A DNA stretch of 64,000 bases from Promicromonospora soli (GCF_014653785.1 NZ_BNAS01000001.1:853898-917897), one strand, 5' to 3'; shown: positions 53,121-61,657, counted from the first letter of the stretch. Program-made: numbers and translations. The notes: a model not told the origin generated them from the sequence alone.

Positions 53121-53414
53121 TCAGCTCCCCCGGTAGGTGGTGTAGGCGAACGGGCTCAGCAGCAGGGCCACGTGGGTGTGGTCGGGCCCGAGCACGACGT
53201 CGAGCACCACCTGCCCGAAGAACGTCTCCCGGTCCTGCGCCCCGAACCAGTCGCCGACGGCGAAGGTCAGGACGTGCCGGCCGGGCGTGACCTCGCCCCA
53301 GGAGATGCGGCCGTCGGCGTCGGTCACGGCCTGGCGGGTGCCGAGGGTGACCGCCAGGCCGGCGGCCGGGAGGCCGCGGGCGGCGTCGAGCACGTGGGTG
53401 GAGGCGGTGCTCAC
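53121..53414 (-). CDS. uraH: 5-hydroxyisourate hydrolase (transthyretin-like)
   Basis: A 97-residue HIU hydrolase giving OHCU. Family marks: STHVLDAARGLPAAGLAVTL (catalytic His), TFAVGDWFGAQDRETFFGQVVLDVVL and the C-terminal signature LLSPFAYTTYRGS. GTG 53414 with GGAGG upstream overlaps the uraD stop (GTGA). Confidence 0.95.
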   Translation of the reverse strand: MSTASTHVLDAARGLPAAGLAVTLGTRQAVTDADGRISWGEVTPGRHVLTFAVGDWFGAQDRETFFGQVVLDVVLGPDHTHVALLLSPFAYTTYRGS

Positions 53415-53926
53415 GGCGTCGCCTCCGTGGGGTCCGCGGGCTCCTCGATGAGCGTCTCCAGCCGCAGCAGGGCGATCTGACGCAGCTGCTCCGCGGTGAC
53501 GAGGGCCTCCGTGGCGGGGTCGTTGGCGAGGCGCTCGGTCAGGTTCGCGAGGATCTCCTCCGCGGTGCGGCCGGCCGCCCGGACCAGGAAGATCCGGCCG
53601 AACTTCGCCTCGTACGCGGCGTTGCCCTCGGCGATCCGGGCGGCAGTCGCCTCTGCCGCCGTGGGCTGCTCGGTACGGGAGAGGCGCGCCTCGGCGCTGT
53701 CGCCCGACGCACGCTCGCCGATCCGCGGGTGGTGCGCGAGGGCGGCATCGACGTCGGCGGCCGTCCAGTCCGCCGCGGCGCGCATCGCGTGCAGCAGGAG
53801 CGTGTCCCGGCAGAGGAAGGGCCGGCCCGCCACGACGGTGTCGACCCAGGGGTCGACGTCGGCGCACGGGCGCACCGTCGCCGCGGCGTCGGCGGCAGGC
53901 AGAGCATTGAAGGTCGCGAGGTCCAC
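53411..53926 (-). CDS. uraD: OHCU decarboxylase
   Basis: A 171-residue enzyme that decarboxylates 2-oxo-4-hydroxy-4-carboxy-5-ureidoimidazoline to S-allantoin. The helical family pattern is clear: VDLATFNALPAADAAATVRPCADVDPWVD, ALAHHPRIGERAS with the catalytic His, SRTEQPTAAEATAARIAEGNAAYEAKFGRIFLVRAAGR and EILANLTERLANDP. It is the first gene of the nine-gene purine operon. GTG start at 53926 with a weak ribosome site; TAGGTT may be its -10. Confidence 0.92.
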   Translation of the reverse strand: MDLATFNALPAADAAATVRPCADVDPWVDTVVAGRPFLCRDTLLLHAMRAAADWTAADVDAALAHHPRIGERASGDSAEARLSRTEQPTAAEATAARIAEGNAAYEAKFGRIFLVRAAGRTAEEILANLTERLANDPATEALVTAEQLRQIALLRLETLIEEPADPTEATP

Positions 53927-53961
53927 GGAGACAAACCTAGTTTCAAACTGTCCCCTGCGGT

Positions 53962-53975
53962 GAGACACGCGTTTC
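53962..53975. promoter_or_regulatory. Candidate purine-regulon operator (main operon)
   Basis: GAGACACGCGTTTC fits GAAAC-N4-GTTTC with one change. It lies 36-49 bp before the uraD start, the same distance as the site before the transporter operon. A further GTTTCAAAC element follows at 53940-53948. Confidence 0.55.
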
Positions 53976-54028
53976 AGATGGGTAAAAACTTCCTCGACCC
54001 ATGTGCCGCGAGCCGGGCCTCGGCAGCA

Positions 54029-54086
54029 CCGAACGTAGGGCTGGTCGCTGAAGCGCCCCCGACAGAGCAACCAACCCTACGTTCGG
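54029..54086. terminator. Long inverted repeat downstream of the DUF4383 gene
   Basis: Arms CCGAACGTAGGGCTGGT (54029-54045) and its near-complement (54070-54086) pair at 16 of 17 positions across a 24-nt loop. It sits 10 bp beyond the DUF4383 stop, between that gene and the uraD promoter, consistent with a terminator or insulator. Confidence 0.55.
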
Positions 54087-54095
54087 CAGCGAGGG

Positions 54096-54560
54096 TCACC
54101 TGATGTCCGGCGGCATCGCCTCCGCGGTTCCGGGCTGCCGGACGACGGTCGCGCGGGCGGGCCATACCGCGATCAGCAGACCGGCGATCGCGCTGCCGAG
54201 GTGCAGCCAGTTGTCGGCGTCGTTGATGTTCAGATAGTTGATCTCCGGGTCGTCGACGGCGTAGAGGCCGTAGACGAACGCCGCGCCGTAGCCGATCAGG
54301 AGCAGCCAGCCGAAGATGCGGGCGCTGCCGGAGGTGATCCAGAGGCTGAGGCCCAGCACGCCGATCACCAGGTGCACGATGTTGTGCAACGGGTTGATGG
54401 CGAAGCCGAGGAGCGTCTGGCTCTCGTCGTGCTCCGAGAAACCGCCGAAACCGGTCACGAGAAAGCCTGCGATGCCCACCAGCAGGAAGACAACGCCGAT
54501 CACCAAGGCTAGCCACTGATGGAATCCTCGGGTGGGCCGAGGAGCCGTGTAGTGGGTCAT
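54096..54560 (-). CDS. DUF4383 membrane protein
   Basis: A 154-residue protein with four helices: LALVIGVVFLLVGIAGFLV, TLLGFAINPLHNIVHLVIGVLGLSLWI, IFGWLLLIGYGAAFVYGLYA and LHLGSAIAGLLIAVWPA. The NPLHNIVHL and ADNWLHL histidine motifs are typical of DUF4383, a common actinobacterial family without known function. GGGAGAAG precedes the ATG. Confidence 0.85.
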   Translation of the reverse strand: MTHYTAPRPTRGFHQWLALVIGVVFLLVGIAGFLVTGFGGFSEHDESQTLLGFAINPLHNIVHLVIGVLGLSLWITSGSARIFGWLLLIGYGAAFVYGLYAVDDPEINYLNINDADNWLHLGSAIAGLLIAVWPARATVVRQPGTAEAMPPDIR

Positions 54561-54627
54561 GATGCTTCTCCCGTCCGTCCGTACTGCGTTTCCACAGTCG
54601 CGCCGTCCGGGTCCACTCGCACGCCGG

Positions 54628-55776
54628 CTACGTCGCCAGCGGTTCCGCCACCTGGCGCGCCAGCGCGAGCAGCGCGCGGTCCGAGCCCGCCGGACCCACC
54701 AGGCAGGCACCCGCCGGGAGACCGCCCGTCGTGGTTACCGGAACCGACACCGCGGGCAGCCCGCCGATGCCCGCGATGCAGGTCAGCAGCATCGTGGCCT
54801 CGCGGGCGGCCTCGGCCTCCTCGGGACGCGGCGCGACGGTCGCCGTCGACGGCAGCACCAGTACGCGCACCCCCAGCCGGTCGCGGATCTCGGCCCTGGC
54901 CTGGACGACGGCGGCCCGGGCCGCCTCGGCGTCCGCCGCGCCGATCGCGCGTGCCCGCTCGAACCGCCCGCGCACCGCGGGCCCGAGCGTGTCCATCTGC
55001 TCGCCGAGCCACGCCCCGTGCACGGTCCACGCCTCGGCGGCCTGCAGCGTCTGGAAGGCGGCGAGCCACGTGGGCTCTGGCGCCCAGTCGACGGGCTCGG
55101 CCCCGGCATCCCGGGCGAGCTGCTCGACGGCGTCGCGCACCTCAGGGGCGGCGAGGTCCAGCAGGGCGTCGCTCACCACGAGCTGCCCGGACAGGACTCC
55201 GGCGTCGGGCGGCAGCAGCACGTCGCCCACCCGTCGGAGCAGCTCTGCAGAGTCCGTGAGCCAGCCGACCGTGTCGAACGAGGGCGCGAGCGGCACCAGC
55301 CCGCCGGCCGGGACCGCGCCGTGGGTCGGGCGGATGCCCCAGAGCCCCTGGTAGGCGGCGGGCACGCGTACCGAACCGCCGGTGTCGGTCCCGAGCGCGA
55401 TGCCGGCCTGGCCCGAGGCCACGGCCGTAGCGGGGCCCGACGTCGAGCCGCCGCTGATCCGACCGGGCGCGCGCGGGTTGGGCGGCGTTCCGTAGTGGGC
55501 GTTCGCGCCGGTCAGCGAGTATGCGAACTCCTCGGTCTGCGCGAGCCCTGCGACGGACGCACCGGCCTCCAGGAGCAGCGCGACGGCGACCGCGTGCGAC
55601 TCCGCGACGTCCGTCGCCGCGAGCCAGGCCGGGTTCCCGGCGCCCGTCCGCTGCCCGGCGACGGCGAACAGGTCCTTGACCGCTACGGTCTCGCCGTCGA
55701 GCACGCCGGAGCCGGTAGGGGCCACGAGCGGGCCAGGTTCGGGCCGGACGCGCCACACGCTGAGGTCGGAAGTCAT
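54628..55776 (-). CDS. Amidase-signature family enzyme
   Basis: A 382-residue amidase. The Ser-cisSer-Lys triad is indicated by ETVAVKDLFAVAG (Lys), RISGGSTSGPATAVASG (cis-Ser) and LGTDTGGSVRVPAAYQGLWGIRPTHG (nucleophile Ser). It is shorter than most amidases (about 450-500), like the compact indole-acetamide or allophanate-type members, so the substrate is unknown. It probably shares a transcript with the acetamidase/formamidase gene 35 bp upstream and could release ammonia in nitrogen scavenging. ATG 55776 with a weak ribosome site. Confidence 0.8.
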   Translation of the reverse strand: MTSDLSVWRVRPEPGPLVAPTGSGVLDGETVAVKDLFAVAGQRTGAGNPAWLAATDVAESHAVAVALLLEAGASVAGLAQTEEFAYSLTGANAHYGTPPNPRAPGRISGGSTSGPATAVASGQAGIALGTDTGGSVRVPAAYQGLWGIRPTHGAVPAGGLVPLAPSFDTVGWLTDSAELLRRVGDVLLPPDAGVLSGQLVVSDALLDLAAPEVRDAVEQLARDAGAEPVDWAPEPTWLAAFQTLQAAEAWTVHGAWLGEQMDTLGPAVRGRFERARAIGAADAEAARAAVVQARAEIRDRLGVRVLVLPSTATVAPRPEEAEAAREATMLLTCIAGIGGLPAVSVPVTTTGGLPAGACLVGPAGSDRALLALARQVAEPLAT

Positions 55777-55811
55777 GCGCACATGCTGCCAGCCCCGACG
55801 CTGCCGACCTC

Positions 55812-56951
55812 CTACCTCGGCCCGAAGTCTGCCTTGCGGATCCGCGCGTGCGCGCCCTTGACGACGTCCACGACCTGCGAGATGTCGAAGTCCGTCGCGG
55901 CCGACAGGTACGCGTAGGCGTGTGCCGGCGACATCCCGTACCGCACCCCTAGCAGCGCGATCGCGGCGCGGACGCAGTTCTGCACGGCGACGTCGAGGTC
56001 GCGGTCGAGCCCGGTCGGGACCAGGAACTCGGCCGTCTCGCCGAGCGGCCCGGCCAGCTCCCCGAACGCCGCCACGGCGTCGGACGCCGGGATCAGCTCG
56101 AAGCCGAGCCGCACCCGCAGCGAGGCCTCGAAGGCGGTGAGCGCCACCTCGCCGTCGCCCTGGGCGAAGTGCGGGTCGCCCACGTAGGCGAGCGCCCCGG
56201 CGACCTGCACCGGCAGGTACAGCGTGGACCCGGCGCCCAGGAGGTTGATGTCGATGTTGCCGCCGAACGGCCCCGGCGGCACCGAGTGCGGCCGCTCGTC
56301 CCCGGCCGCGGCGACGCCCATGATGCCGAGGAACGGGTGCAGGTCGAAGCCCACCGTCCGGTCCGACCCCTCGAAAAGGGGCAACCGGCCGCGCCCCGCG
56401 CCGTCGGCCCAGGTGTCCACCTCCGCGAAGACGCTCACGACGTCCGTTCCGCCGGCGGGGTACTCGTCCGGCAGGGCGCCGCGGCCGTGCCGGTTGGAGA
56501 TCACCCCGTACGGGACCCTGGGTTCCGTCGACAGCACCCGGATCGCGAGGAGGTCGCCCGGCCGCGCGCCGCGGACCTCGATCGGCCCGGTGACGACGTG
56601 CCCGCCGTGCGCGCCGTCGTCCGCCTGCCCGAGCTGGACCGGCAGCCCGGGCACGCGCTCGCCCAGGCGGGAGCGGCGGGTGGCGGCGAGCTCGACGGCG
56701 TCCGCCAGGACGGCGTCCTGCGCGACGCCGCGCTGCGCGAAGTAGGCGAGCGGGTCGCCGCCCTGGTCCTCGAGGATGCCCTCGTGGGACAGGGTGTCGA
56801 CCACCACCTCCTGCCCGGGGTCGACCGACAGCACCGCGCTGTCCGCCGCGCAGGGCAAGCGGCCCCAGTAGGCGGTCTCGACGGAGGTGGGCAGGTAGGC
56901 CGTCCCGTCGGGGATCTCGACGCCGGCCTGGAGGATGGTCTGCTGGTGCAC
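55812..56951 (-). CDS. Acetamidase/formamidase (FmdA/AmdA family)
   Basis: A 379-residue FmdA_AmdA family protein. Motifs: VDPGQEVVVDTLSHEGILED, GHVVTGPIEVRGARPGDLLAIRVLS, FDLHPFLGIMGVAAA and PPGPFGGNIDINLLGAGSTLYLPVQVAGALAYVGDPHFAQGDGEVALTAFE, the conserved metal/active-site block. It hydrolyses short amides to ammonia. GTG start at 56951; divergent from the MFS gene of the AvrD cluster across a 161-bp gap. Confidence 0.85.
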   Translation of the reverse strand: MHQQTILQAGVEIPDGTAYLPTSVETAYWGRLPCAADSAVLSVDPGQEVVVDTLSHEGILEDQGGDPLAYFAQRGVAQDAVLADAVELAATRRSRLGERVPGLPVQLGQADDGAHGGHVVTGPIEVRGARPGDLLAIRVLSTEPRVPYGVISNRHGRGALPDEYPAGGTDVVSVFAEVDTWADGAGRGRLPLFEGSDRTVGFDLHPFLGIMGVAAAGDERPHSVPPGPFGGNIDINLLGAGSTLYLPVQVAGALAYVGDPHFAQGDGEVALTAFEASLRVRLGFELIPASDAVAAFGELAGPLGETAEFLVPTGLDRDLDVAVQNCVRAAIALLGVRYGMSPAHAYAYLSAATDFDISQVVDVVKGAHARIRKADFGPR

Positions 56952-57001
56952 GGGCCGAGGTTACCGGTCGACCGGCTGCCGGGACGCAGACCCCGGTCCG
57001 G

Positions 57002-57050
57002 GCGCAGCGCCGCGGCGCTGCGCGCTCAGCCTGGTGGTCCTGGTACCAGG
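57002..57050. promoter_or_regulatory. Two palindromes in the divergent promoter region of the AvrD cluster
   Basis: 57002-57023 is a perfect 22-bp palindrome (arm GCGCAGCGCCG). CCTGGTACCAGG at 57039-57050 is a perfect 12-bp palindrome of the size bound by TetR-, GntR- or MarR-type dimers. Both lie between the acetamidase start (56951) and the MFS start (57113). No clear -35/-10 pair is seen. Confidence 0.5.
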
Positions 57051-57112
57051 TGCGCCGGTCCTCCTCTGACGCGGTCCTGGATAGGTGCGCCGCACGCTCC
57101 GACGATAGGGCC

Positions 57113-58591
57113 ATGGCCCAGACACAACCCGCGACACTCGAGCGGCGGGACGTCATCGTCCTCGTCGTCCTGCTCGCAGCACAGTTCATGTTCGCACTCG
57201 ACTTCTCGATCGTCACCGTCGCCCTCCCGGCGATCGGGACCGACCTCGGTATGGGACCGGGCCAGCTCTCGTGGATCGTGACGCTCTTCGCCCTGTCCGC
57301 GGCGGGCCTGATGCTCCTGATGGGGCGCATCGGCGACTACTACGGGCGCAAGAAGCTGTTCCTGATCGGGATGGCGCTGCTCACGGTCGGCTCGTTCGTC
57401 GGCGGTGTCGCCACCGAGCCCAACGTGGTCTACGCCGCGCGGGTGCTGCAGGGCGTCGCCACCGCGATCACGACGCCGTCCGCGCTCGCCCTGCTCACGA
57501 CGTCCTTCCCCGAGGGGCCGGCCCGCAACCGGGCACTCGGCCTCAACGGGGCGCTCCTGTCCCTCGGGTTCGCGGCCGGATCCGTGCTCGGAGGGGTGCT
57601 GACCGAGCTGCTCGGGTGGCGCTTCACGTTCTTCATCAATGTGCCGGTCGGGCTCGCCGTGCTCGCCATCGCTCCGTTCGTCATCCGGGAATCGTCGGAA
57701 CCGTCCCGCAAGAAGCTCGACGTTCCCGGCGCGATCACCCTGAGCCTCGCCCTGCTGGCCCTGGTCTTCGGCCTCACGCAGGCGGGCGAGACGGGCTGGG
57801 CGGCACCGGTCACGCTGGGGCCGATCGCCGCGGCGGTGCTGCTCCTGCTCGCGTTCTGGTTCATCGAGTCCCGGTCGACCCACCCGCTCGCCGCCGTGAC
57901 GATCCTGAAGCGTCCCTCGGTGGCGCTCGGCAATCTGGGTGGCCTCGCCACGTTCGCGATGGAGAGCGGCAAGGTCTTCCTGCTGACCATCTACCTCCAG
58001 CAGGTTCTCGGTGCGTCACCGCTGCTGACCGGCATCGCGTTCACCGTGCTGGGGGCAGGCGCCTTCACCGGAGGCATGATGGCAGCCGGGATCATCAACC
58101 GGATCGGTGCGCGCAGCACCCTCGTCCTCGGGCTGCTGATCCAGGGCTGCACGGCGCTGGCGTTCCTGGCGCTCGGGCAGGGCTTCGCCGCCGGTTACGC
58201 GATCATCCTCGTTGCCACCGCCCTTGGCGGGTTCGGCCACGTCATGGTCATCGTCTCCTACACGGTGGCCGTGACGTCGGGTCTGCCCGACGAGGAGCAG
58301 GGGCTCGCTACCGGCCTCACCGCCATGACCCAGCAGGTGGCGTTCACGCTGGGCACCCCGGTGCTGGCCGCGGTGGCGATAGCGGCGGGAGTGTCCGCCA
58401 CGGCGTCGCCGGAACAGTATCTCGGTGGCGTGCGCACCGGGCTCGTCGTCGATGCTCTCGTGCTACTCGTCGTCGCCGGCCTGATCGCGGCGTTCTACCG
58501 GGTGCCACGGACCGCGTCGCCCGCGTCGACCGCCACGGGCGACGCCGAGCACGACGACGCCGAGTACGGCGACCCGGTCACCACCCGATGA
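57113..58591 (+). CDS. MFS exporter, DHA2 (EmrB/QacA) family
   Basis: A 492-residue transporter with about 14 helices. Motif D/C-like LDFSIVTVALPAIGTDL in helix 1, loop motif MGRIGDYYGRKKLFLIGMALL, and RVLQGVATAITTPSALALLTTSFPEGPARNRALGL are those of proton-driven DHA2 drug exporters. It heads the AvrD cluster: its stop overlaps the avrD-like start (ATGA), so export is coupled to production. The C-terminus has a hydrophilic acidic tail. Start ATG 57113 behind AGGG. Confidence 0.88.
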   Translation: MAQTQPATLERRDVIVLVVLLAAQFMFALDFSIVTVALPAIGTDLGMGPGQLSWIVTLFALSAAGLMLLMGRIGDYYGRKKLFLIGMALLTVGSFVGGVATEPNVVYAARVLQGVATAITTPSALALLTTSFPEGPARNRALGLNGALLSLGFAAGSVLGGVLTELLGWRFTFFINVPVGLAVLAIAPFVIRESSEPSRKKLDVPGAITLSLALLALVFGLTQAGETGWAAPVTLGPIAAAVLLLLAFWFIESRSTHPLAAVTILKRPSVALGNLGGLATFAMESGKVFLLTIYLQQVLGASPLLTGIAFTVLGAGAFTGGMMAAGIINRIGARSTLVLGLLIQGCTALAFLALGQGFAAGYAIILVATALGGFGHVMVIVSYTVAVTSGLPDEEQGLATGLTAMTQQVAFTLGTPVLAAVAIAAGVSATASPEQYLGGVRTGLVVDALVLLVVAGLIAAFYRVPRTASPASTATGDAEHDDAEYGDPVTTR

Positions 58592-59577
58592 TCACGCCGA
58601 TGTCCGCCGTCGGCGGCGCTCGGGAGCACCAGACCTGGCGTGACGTCGACGAGTACCTGGGCCCGGCCGACGAGCGGTTCTTCGGCACCGGGTACCGCAG
58701 GACCAGCCCTCGCCTGCGCGACACGCGGGTCCAGCACGGCACCAGCCGGTCCACGCTGGTGGCTACCGGGAGCCTCGCCGTCGCCGGCGCGTGGTCCGTG
58801 AAGGACGGAACCCTCCAGCGGCCTCACCTGGCGACCACGGACGTGCTGGCCTTCGCGGCACAGGCGGCCGGTGCACTGCTTGCCACCCGGTTCGACCAGT
58901 CGACGGCGGACGACGCGCTGGTGACGGCGGTCGATGTCCGCGCATCGACCGCTCCGCTCGAAGACCTCGCCGCCTTCCCCGTCGAGGCGACGCTCGAACG
59001 AGCCGGTGCCCAGGGAACGACCGGCACGACACAGTCGCTCACCGCCACGGTCGGGCCGCTCCGAGCCACCGGGACCATCACGTGCGCTGCCGCCGGCGCT
59101 CCGGAGACCACGGCATCCTCTGGCGCCGGCCCTGTGACCGGCGCTGAGGGGAGCGCCTACACCGAGCGCCTCGCGTCCCGGGCGGTGCGACTGCGGGACG
59201 TGCGGCTGCGCGGCGGCGACATCACGGCGTCGGTCCAGGTCTCGGACGAGCCACCGGTTGCGCCGCCCAGCGGGATCGAGGCGGGGCACCAGCCCGCGTA
59301 CTCGCTCGTCGACGTGTTCGTCGCCACGCTGCAGCTGGGCCAGGTGCTGCTCTACGAGCTCGACGGCCTGGACCGCGGGTCCAGCAGCACCTTGTGGATG
59401 CGGAGCACGACCATCCGGACGGACCGCCCGCTGCCGGCCGGCTCTCCTGCCCCCATCGGGGTATCCCTGGCCCGCGGACGACTCGTCGAACGCGACGGCG
59501 CACCTTGGCGCCTCGCCGACATCGTCGCGGAGCTCGGCCCGTACGGGGTCGTGTGCTCCGTGGCCCATCAGATCTGA
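58588..59577 (+). CDS. AvrD-like protein (syringolide-synthase family candidate)
   Basis: A 329-residue protein. The N-terminal VDEYLGPADERFFGTGYRRTSPRLRDTRV (about residues 20-48) and the C-terminal DVFVATLQLGQVLLYELDGLDRGSSSTLWMR resemble the Pseudomonas AvrD family (PF05655), which directs synthesis of syringolides from a beta-keto acid and a C5 sugar. Two helix-strand units of similar form (RPHLATTDVLAFAAQAAGALL and QPAYSLVDVFVATLQLGQVLL) suggest a double hot-dog-like core as in AfsA butyrolactone synthases; this is inference. The middle (about residues 150-200) is a variable Ala/Thr/Gly insertion. Coupled to the MFS gene upstream. Confidence 0.65.
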   Translation: MITPMSAVGGAREHQTWRDVDEYLGPADERFFGTGYRRTSPRLRDTRVQHGTSRSTLVATGSLAVAGAWSVKDGTLQRPHLATTDVLAFAAQAAGALLATRFDQSTADDALVTAVDVRASTAPLEDLAAFPVEATLERAGAQGTTGTTQSLTATVGPLRATGTITCAAAGAPETTASSGAGPVTGAEGSAYTERLASRAVRLRDVRLRGGDITASVQVSDEPPVAPPSGIEAGHQPAYSLVDVFVATLQLGQVLLYELDGLDRGSSSTLWMRSTTIRTDRPLPAGSPAPIGVSLARGRLVERDGAPWRLADIVAELGPYGVVCSVAHQI

Positions 59578-59622
59578 CCTCGACCGATCGAACCCCAGCC
59601 GAATCGACCGAAGGAAAAGCCT

Positions 59623-60318
59623 GTGCGCCTCGCCGTCTCCGGAACCTATTCCACGGGCAAGACTCTGACCACCATGGCCCTCTCCCACTACACCGGGATC
59701 ACCCGCAGCGCTGCCATGACCATGCGCGAGCTGCTTCCCATCTCCGTACCCGGCAAGACCCTCGAGCAGTGCACGGGGGCGGAGATCCTCATGCTCATCA
59801 CCCGCCGGAACCAGGAGCGCGCGGTCAGCGAGTCCCACCTGGGCGACACGTTCATCTCCGACGGGTCCTCGCTCCACGAGTGGATCTACGGCACCGTGCG
59901 GGTGCTCGTCGGCATCAACCCGTCCGCGACGACGTCACTGGCGAACGTGCCACGGACCCCGGAGCTGGAGTTCTTCGAGGAGGTCATCACCCAGCTCGGG
60001 GTTCCGGCCAAGCAGCACGCCAAGGCCGGGTATGACGCTTTCGTCCGGCTGCCCATCGAGTTCCCCATGGTCGACGACGGCCACCGGCCGGTCAACGAGC
60101 GGTTCCGCGCGCTCGCCGACGAGATGATCCAGGACGAGGTCGACGCGCTGGGCATCCCGACGATCACCGCGGGCGGCAGCATCGAGAAGCGCCTGGACAC
60201 CATCGCCGGGCACTTCGGCCTCCCGCGCGTGGTCAGCATCGACGAGGCGGTGGAGCGGGCCAGGGCCGACTACGCCGCGATCGACACCCGGAGCGAGCTC
60301 GAGCGAGCTCAGTCATGA
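59623..60318 (+). CDS. P-loop NTPase/kinase-like protein 1 of the AvrD cluster
   Basis: A 231-residue P-loop protein with Walker A GTYSTGKT at residues 7-14, as in NadR/AAA_28-type small-molecule kinases. The motif ISDGSSLHEWIY (78-89) is shared with the second P-loop protein of this cluster (ISDGSVLHEWVY), so they are paralogues with a common substrate-handling loop. YDAFVRLPIEFPMVDDGHRPVNERFRALADEMIQDEV resembles the lid and adenine side of thymidylate-kinase-like folds. GTG 59623 has AAGGAAAA upstream. It likely phosphorylates the sugar-like or polyol precursor or an intermediate. Confidence 0.72.
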   Translation: MRLAVSGTYSTGKTLTTMALSHYTGITRSAAMTMRELLPISVPGKTLEQCTGAEILMLITRRNQERAVSESHLGDTFISDGSSLHEWIYGTVRVLVGINPSATTSLANVPRTPELEFFEEVITQLGVPAKQHAKAGYDAFVRLPIEFPMVDDGHRPVNERFRALADEMIQDEVDALGIPTITAGGSIEKRLDTIAGHFGLPRVVSIDEAVERARADYAAIDTRSELERAQS

Positions 60319-61358
60319 CGGACCGCGTCGCGGTGCTGGCCGGCTGGGGGGCCGATGCCCCTGACCGGATCGTGACGAACTCCGAGCTGGAGAACAGCCT
60401 GGACACCACCGACGCGTGGATCACCTCCCGCACCGGGATCCACGAACGGCGCTGGGCCGACCCAGGGACCTCCACGGGTGATATGGCCGTCCGGGCGGGG
60501 CGCATGGCGATGCGCCGCGCAGGGGTCACCCGGGTGGACCGGGTGGTGCTGGCGACCACGACACCGGATCACACCTGCCCGGCGACCGCTCCTTGGGTGG
60601 CACACCAGCTCGGGCTGGGCACCGTACCCGCGTACGACGTCGCAGCGGTGTGCTCCGGATTCCTCTACGCGCTCGCCGGGGCCCGCGAAGCGGTCCTTGC
60701 CGGGTCGGCCGACACCGTGCTCGTCATCGGTGCGGACCGGTTCACGAGCATCGTCGACCCGGCGGACCGCAGCACCGCCGTGATCTTCGGGGACGGAGCC
60801 GGCGCCGTCGTCATCCGGGCCGGAACGCCCGGAGAGGCGGGCACCCTCGGTGACGTGGTCCTCGGTGCCGACGGGTCGCAGTCGGACCACATCATGGTGC
60901 GCGCCGGCGGTGCACGACAGCCGCTCGCGCCGTCGACGCCACACGGAGACCGCTATTTCGCGATGCGTGGTCCAGAGGTCTTCAGCGCCGCGGTGTCCCG
61001 GATGGCCAACGCCGCCGCCACGGCGCTGGACCGGTCCGGGTGGACCACCAAGGAGTGCGACTGGCTCGTGGCGCACCAGGCGAACTGGCGCATCCTCGCC
61101 GCGGTGGGCCGTGCCATCGGGATCGACGAGGACAGGGTGGTGTGCGACCTCGACCGGTTCGGCAACACCTCCGCCGCGTCGATCCCGATGGCTCTGGCGC
61201 ACCACGCTGCCGGGTTCCGGACCGGCGACCGTCTGGTCCTCGCGGCCTTCGGCGGCGGGACCACCTGGGGCGCCACGACGCTGACCTGGCCGGAGCAGAC
61301 CGGCAGACCCCCTGCCGCCACTGACCGCACCGAAGTCCTACCCAAGCTCACGAGATGA
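60315..61358 (+). CDS. Beta-ketoacyl-ACP synthase III (FabH-like)
   Basis: A 347-residue thiolase-fold enzyme with the complete KASIII triad: Cys113 in VAAVCSGFLYAL, His254 in LVAHQANWRIL and Asn284 in FGNTSAASIPMALA. TTDAWITSRTGIHERR and IFGDGAGAVVI are further FabH signatures. It is not in a fatty-acid operon; it lies between the first P-loop gene (ATGA overlap) and a dedicated ACP. It would make a short beta-ketoacyl-ACP, a fitting acyl donor for AvrD chemistry, or an ester bond as some KASIII-like enzymes do. Confidence 0.88.
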   Translation: MTDRVAVLAGWGADAPDRIVTNSELENSLDTTDAWITSRTGIHERRWADPGTSTGDMAVRAGRMAMRRAGVTRVDRVVLATTTPDHTCPATAPWVAHQLGLGTVPAYDVAAVCSGFLYALAGAREAVLAGSADTVLVIGADRFTSIVDPADRSTAVIFGDGAGAVVIRAGTPGEAGTLGDVVLGADGSQSDHIMVRAGGARQPLAPSTPHGDRYFAMRGPEVFSAAVSRMANAAATALDRSGWTTKECDWLVAHQANWRILAAVGRAIGIDEDRVVCDLDRFGNTSAASIPMALAHHAAGFRTGDRLVLAAFGGGTTWGATTLTWPEQTGRPPAATDRTEVLPKLTR

Positions 61359-61364
61359 GGCCTC

Positions 61365-61643
61365 ATGACCCACGAACTGACCGGAAACCCCGCCGGTGAC
61401 CTGGCTGAGATCGTCCGCGCCATCACCGAGTCGGTACCCGACATCCCGGCGGACCTGGACCCGGAGACCCGGTTCGACGCCGCCGACATCGACTCCCTCG
61501 TGCTCGCCGAGACCGCTGTCGTCGCCACGCGGATCTTCCGCGTGAACATCGAGGACTGGGAGCTGCGTGACGCGGGGACCCTCGCCGCCGCCGCGTCGCT
61601 CGTACAGCACCGGGTCGCGGCTGCCCACCCGACCGAGGTCTGA
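61365..61643 (+). CDS. Acyl carrier protein of the AvrD cluster
   Basis: A 92-residue ACP. The phosphopantetheine Ser is Ser44 in FDAADIDSLVLAETAVVATRIFRVNIED; the usual DSL triad is present. Helix 1 (LAEIVRAITESVPDIPADLDPETRF) and the closing LRDAGTLAAAASLVQHRV complete the four-helix fold. Six bases separate it from the KASIII gene, with GAGG before its ATG. It presumably carries the acyl chain made by KASIII. Confidence 0.85.
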   Translation: MTHELTGNPAGDLAEIVRAITESVPDIPADLDPETRFDAADIDSLVLAETAVVATRIFRVNIEDWELRDAGTLAAAASLVQHRVAAAHPTEV

Positions 61644-61657
61644 ACGGAGGACGAACA

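Noticed and set aside
60315-61643. Housekeeping fabH-acpP of fatty acid synthesis.
   Set aside because: No fabD, fabF or other fatty-acid gene is adjacent, and they are locked in one transcript with AvrD, P-loop and phosphatase genes.
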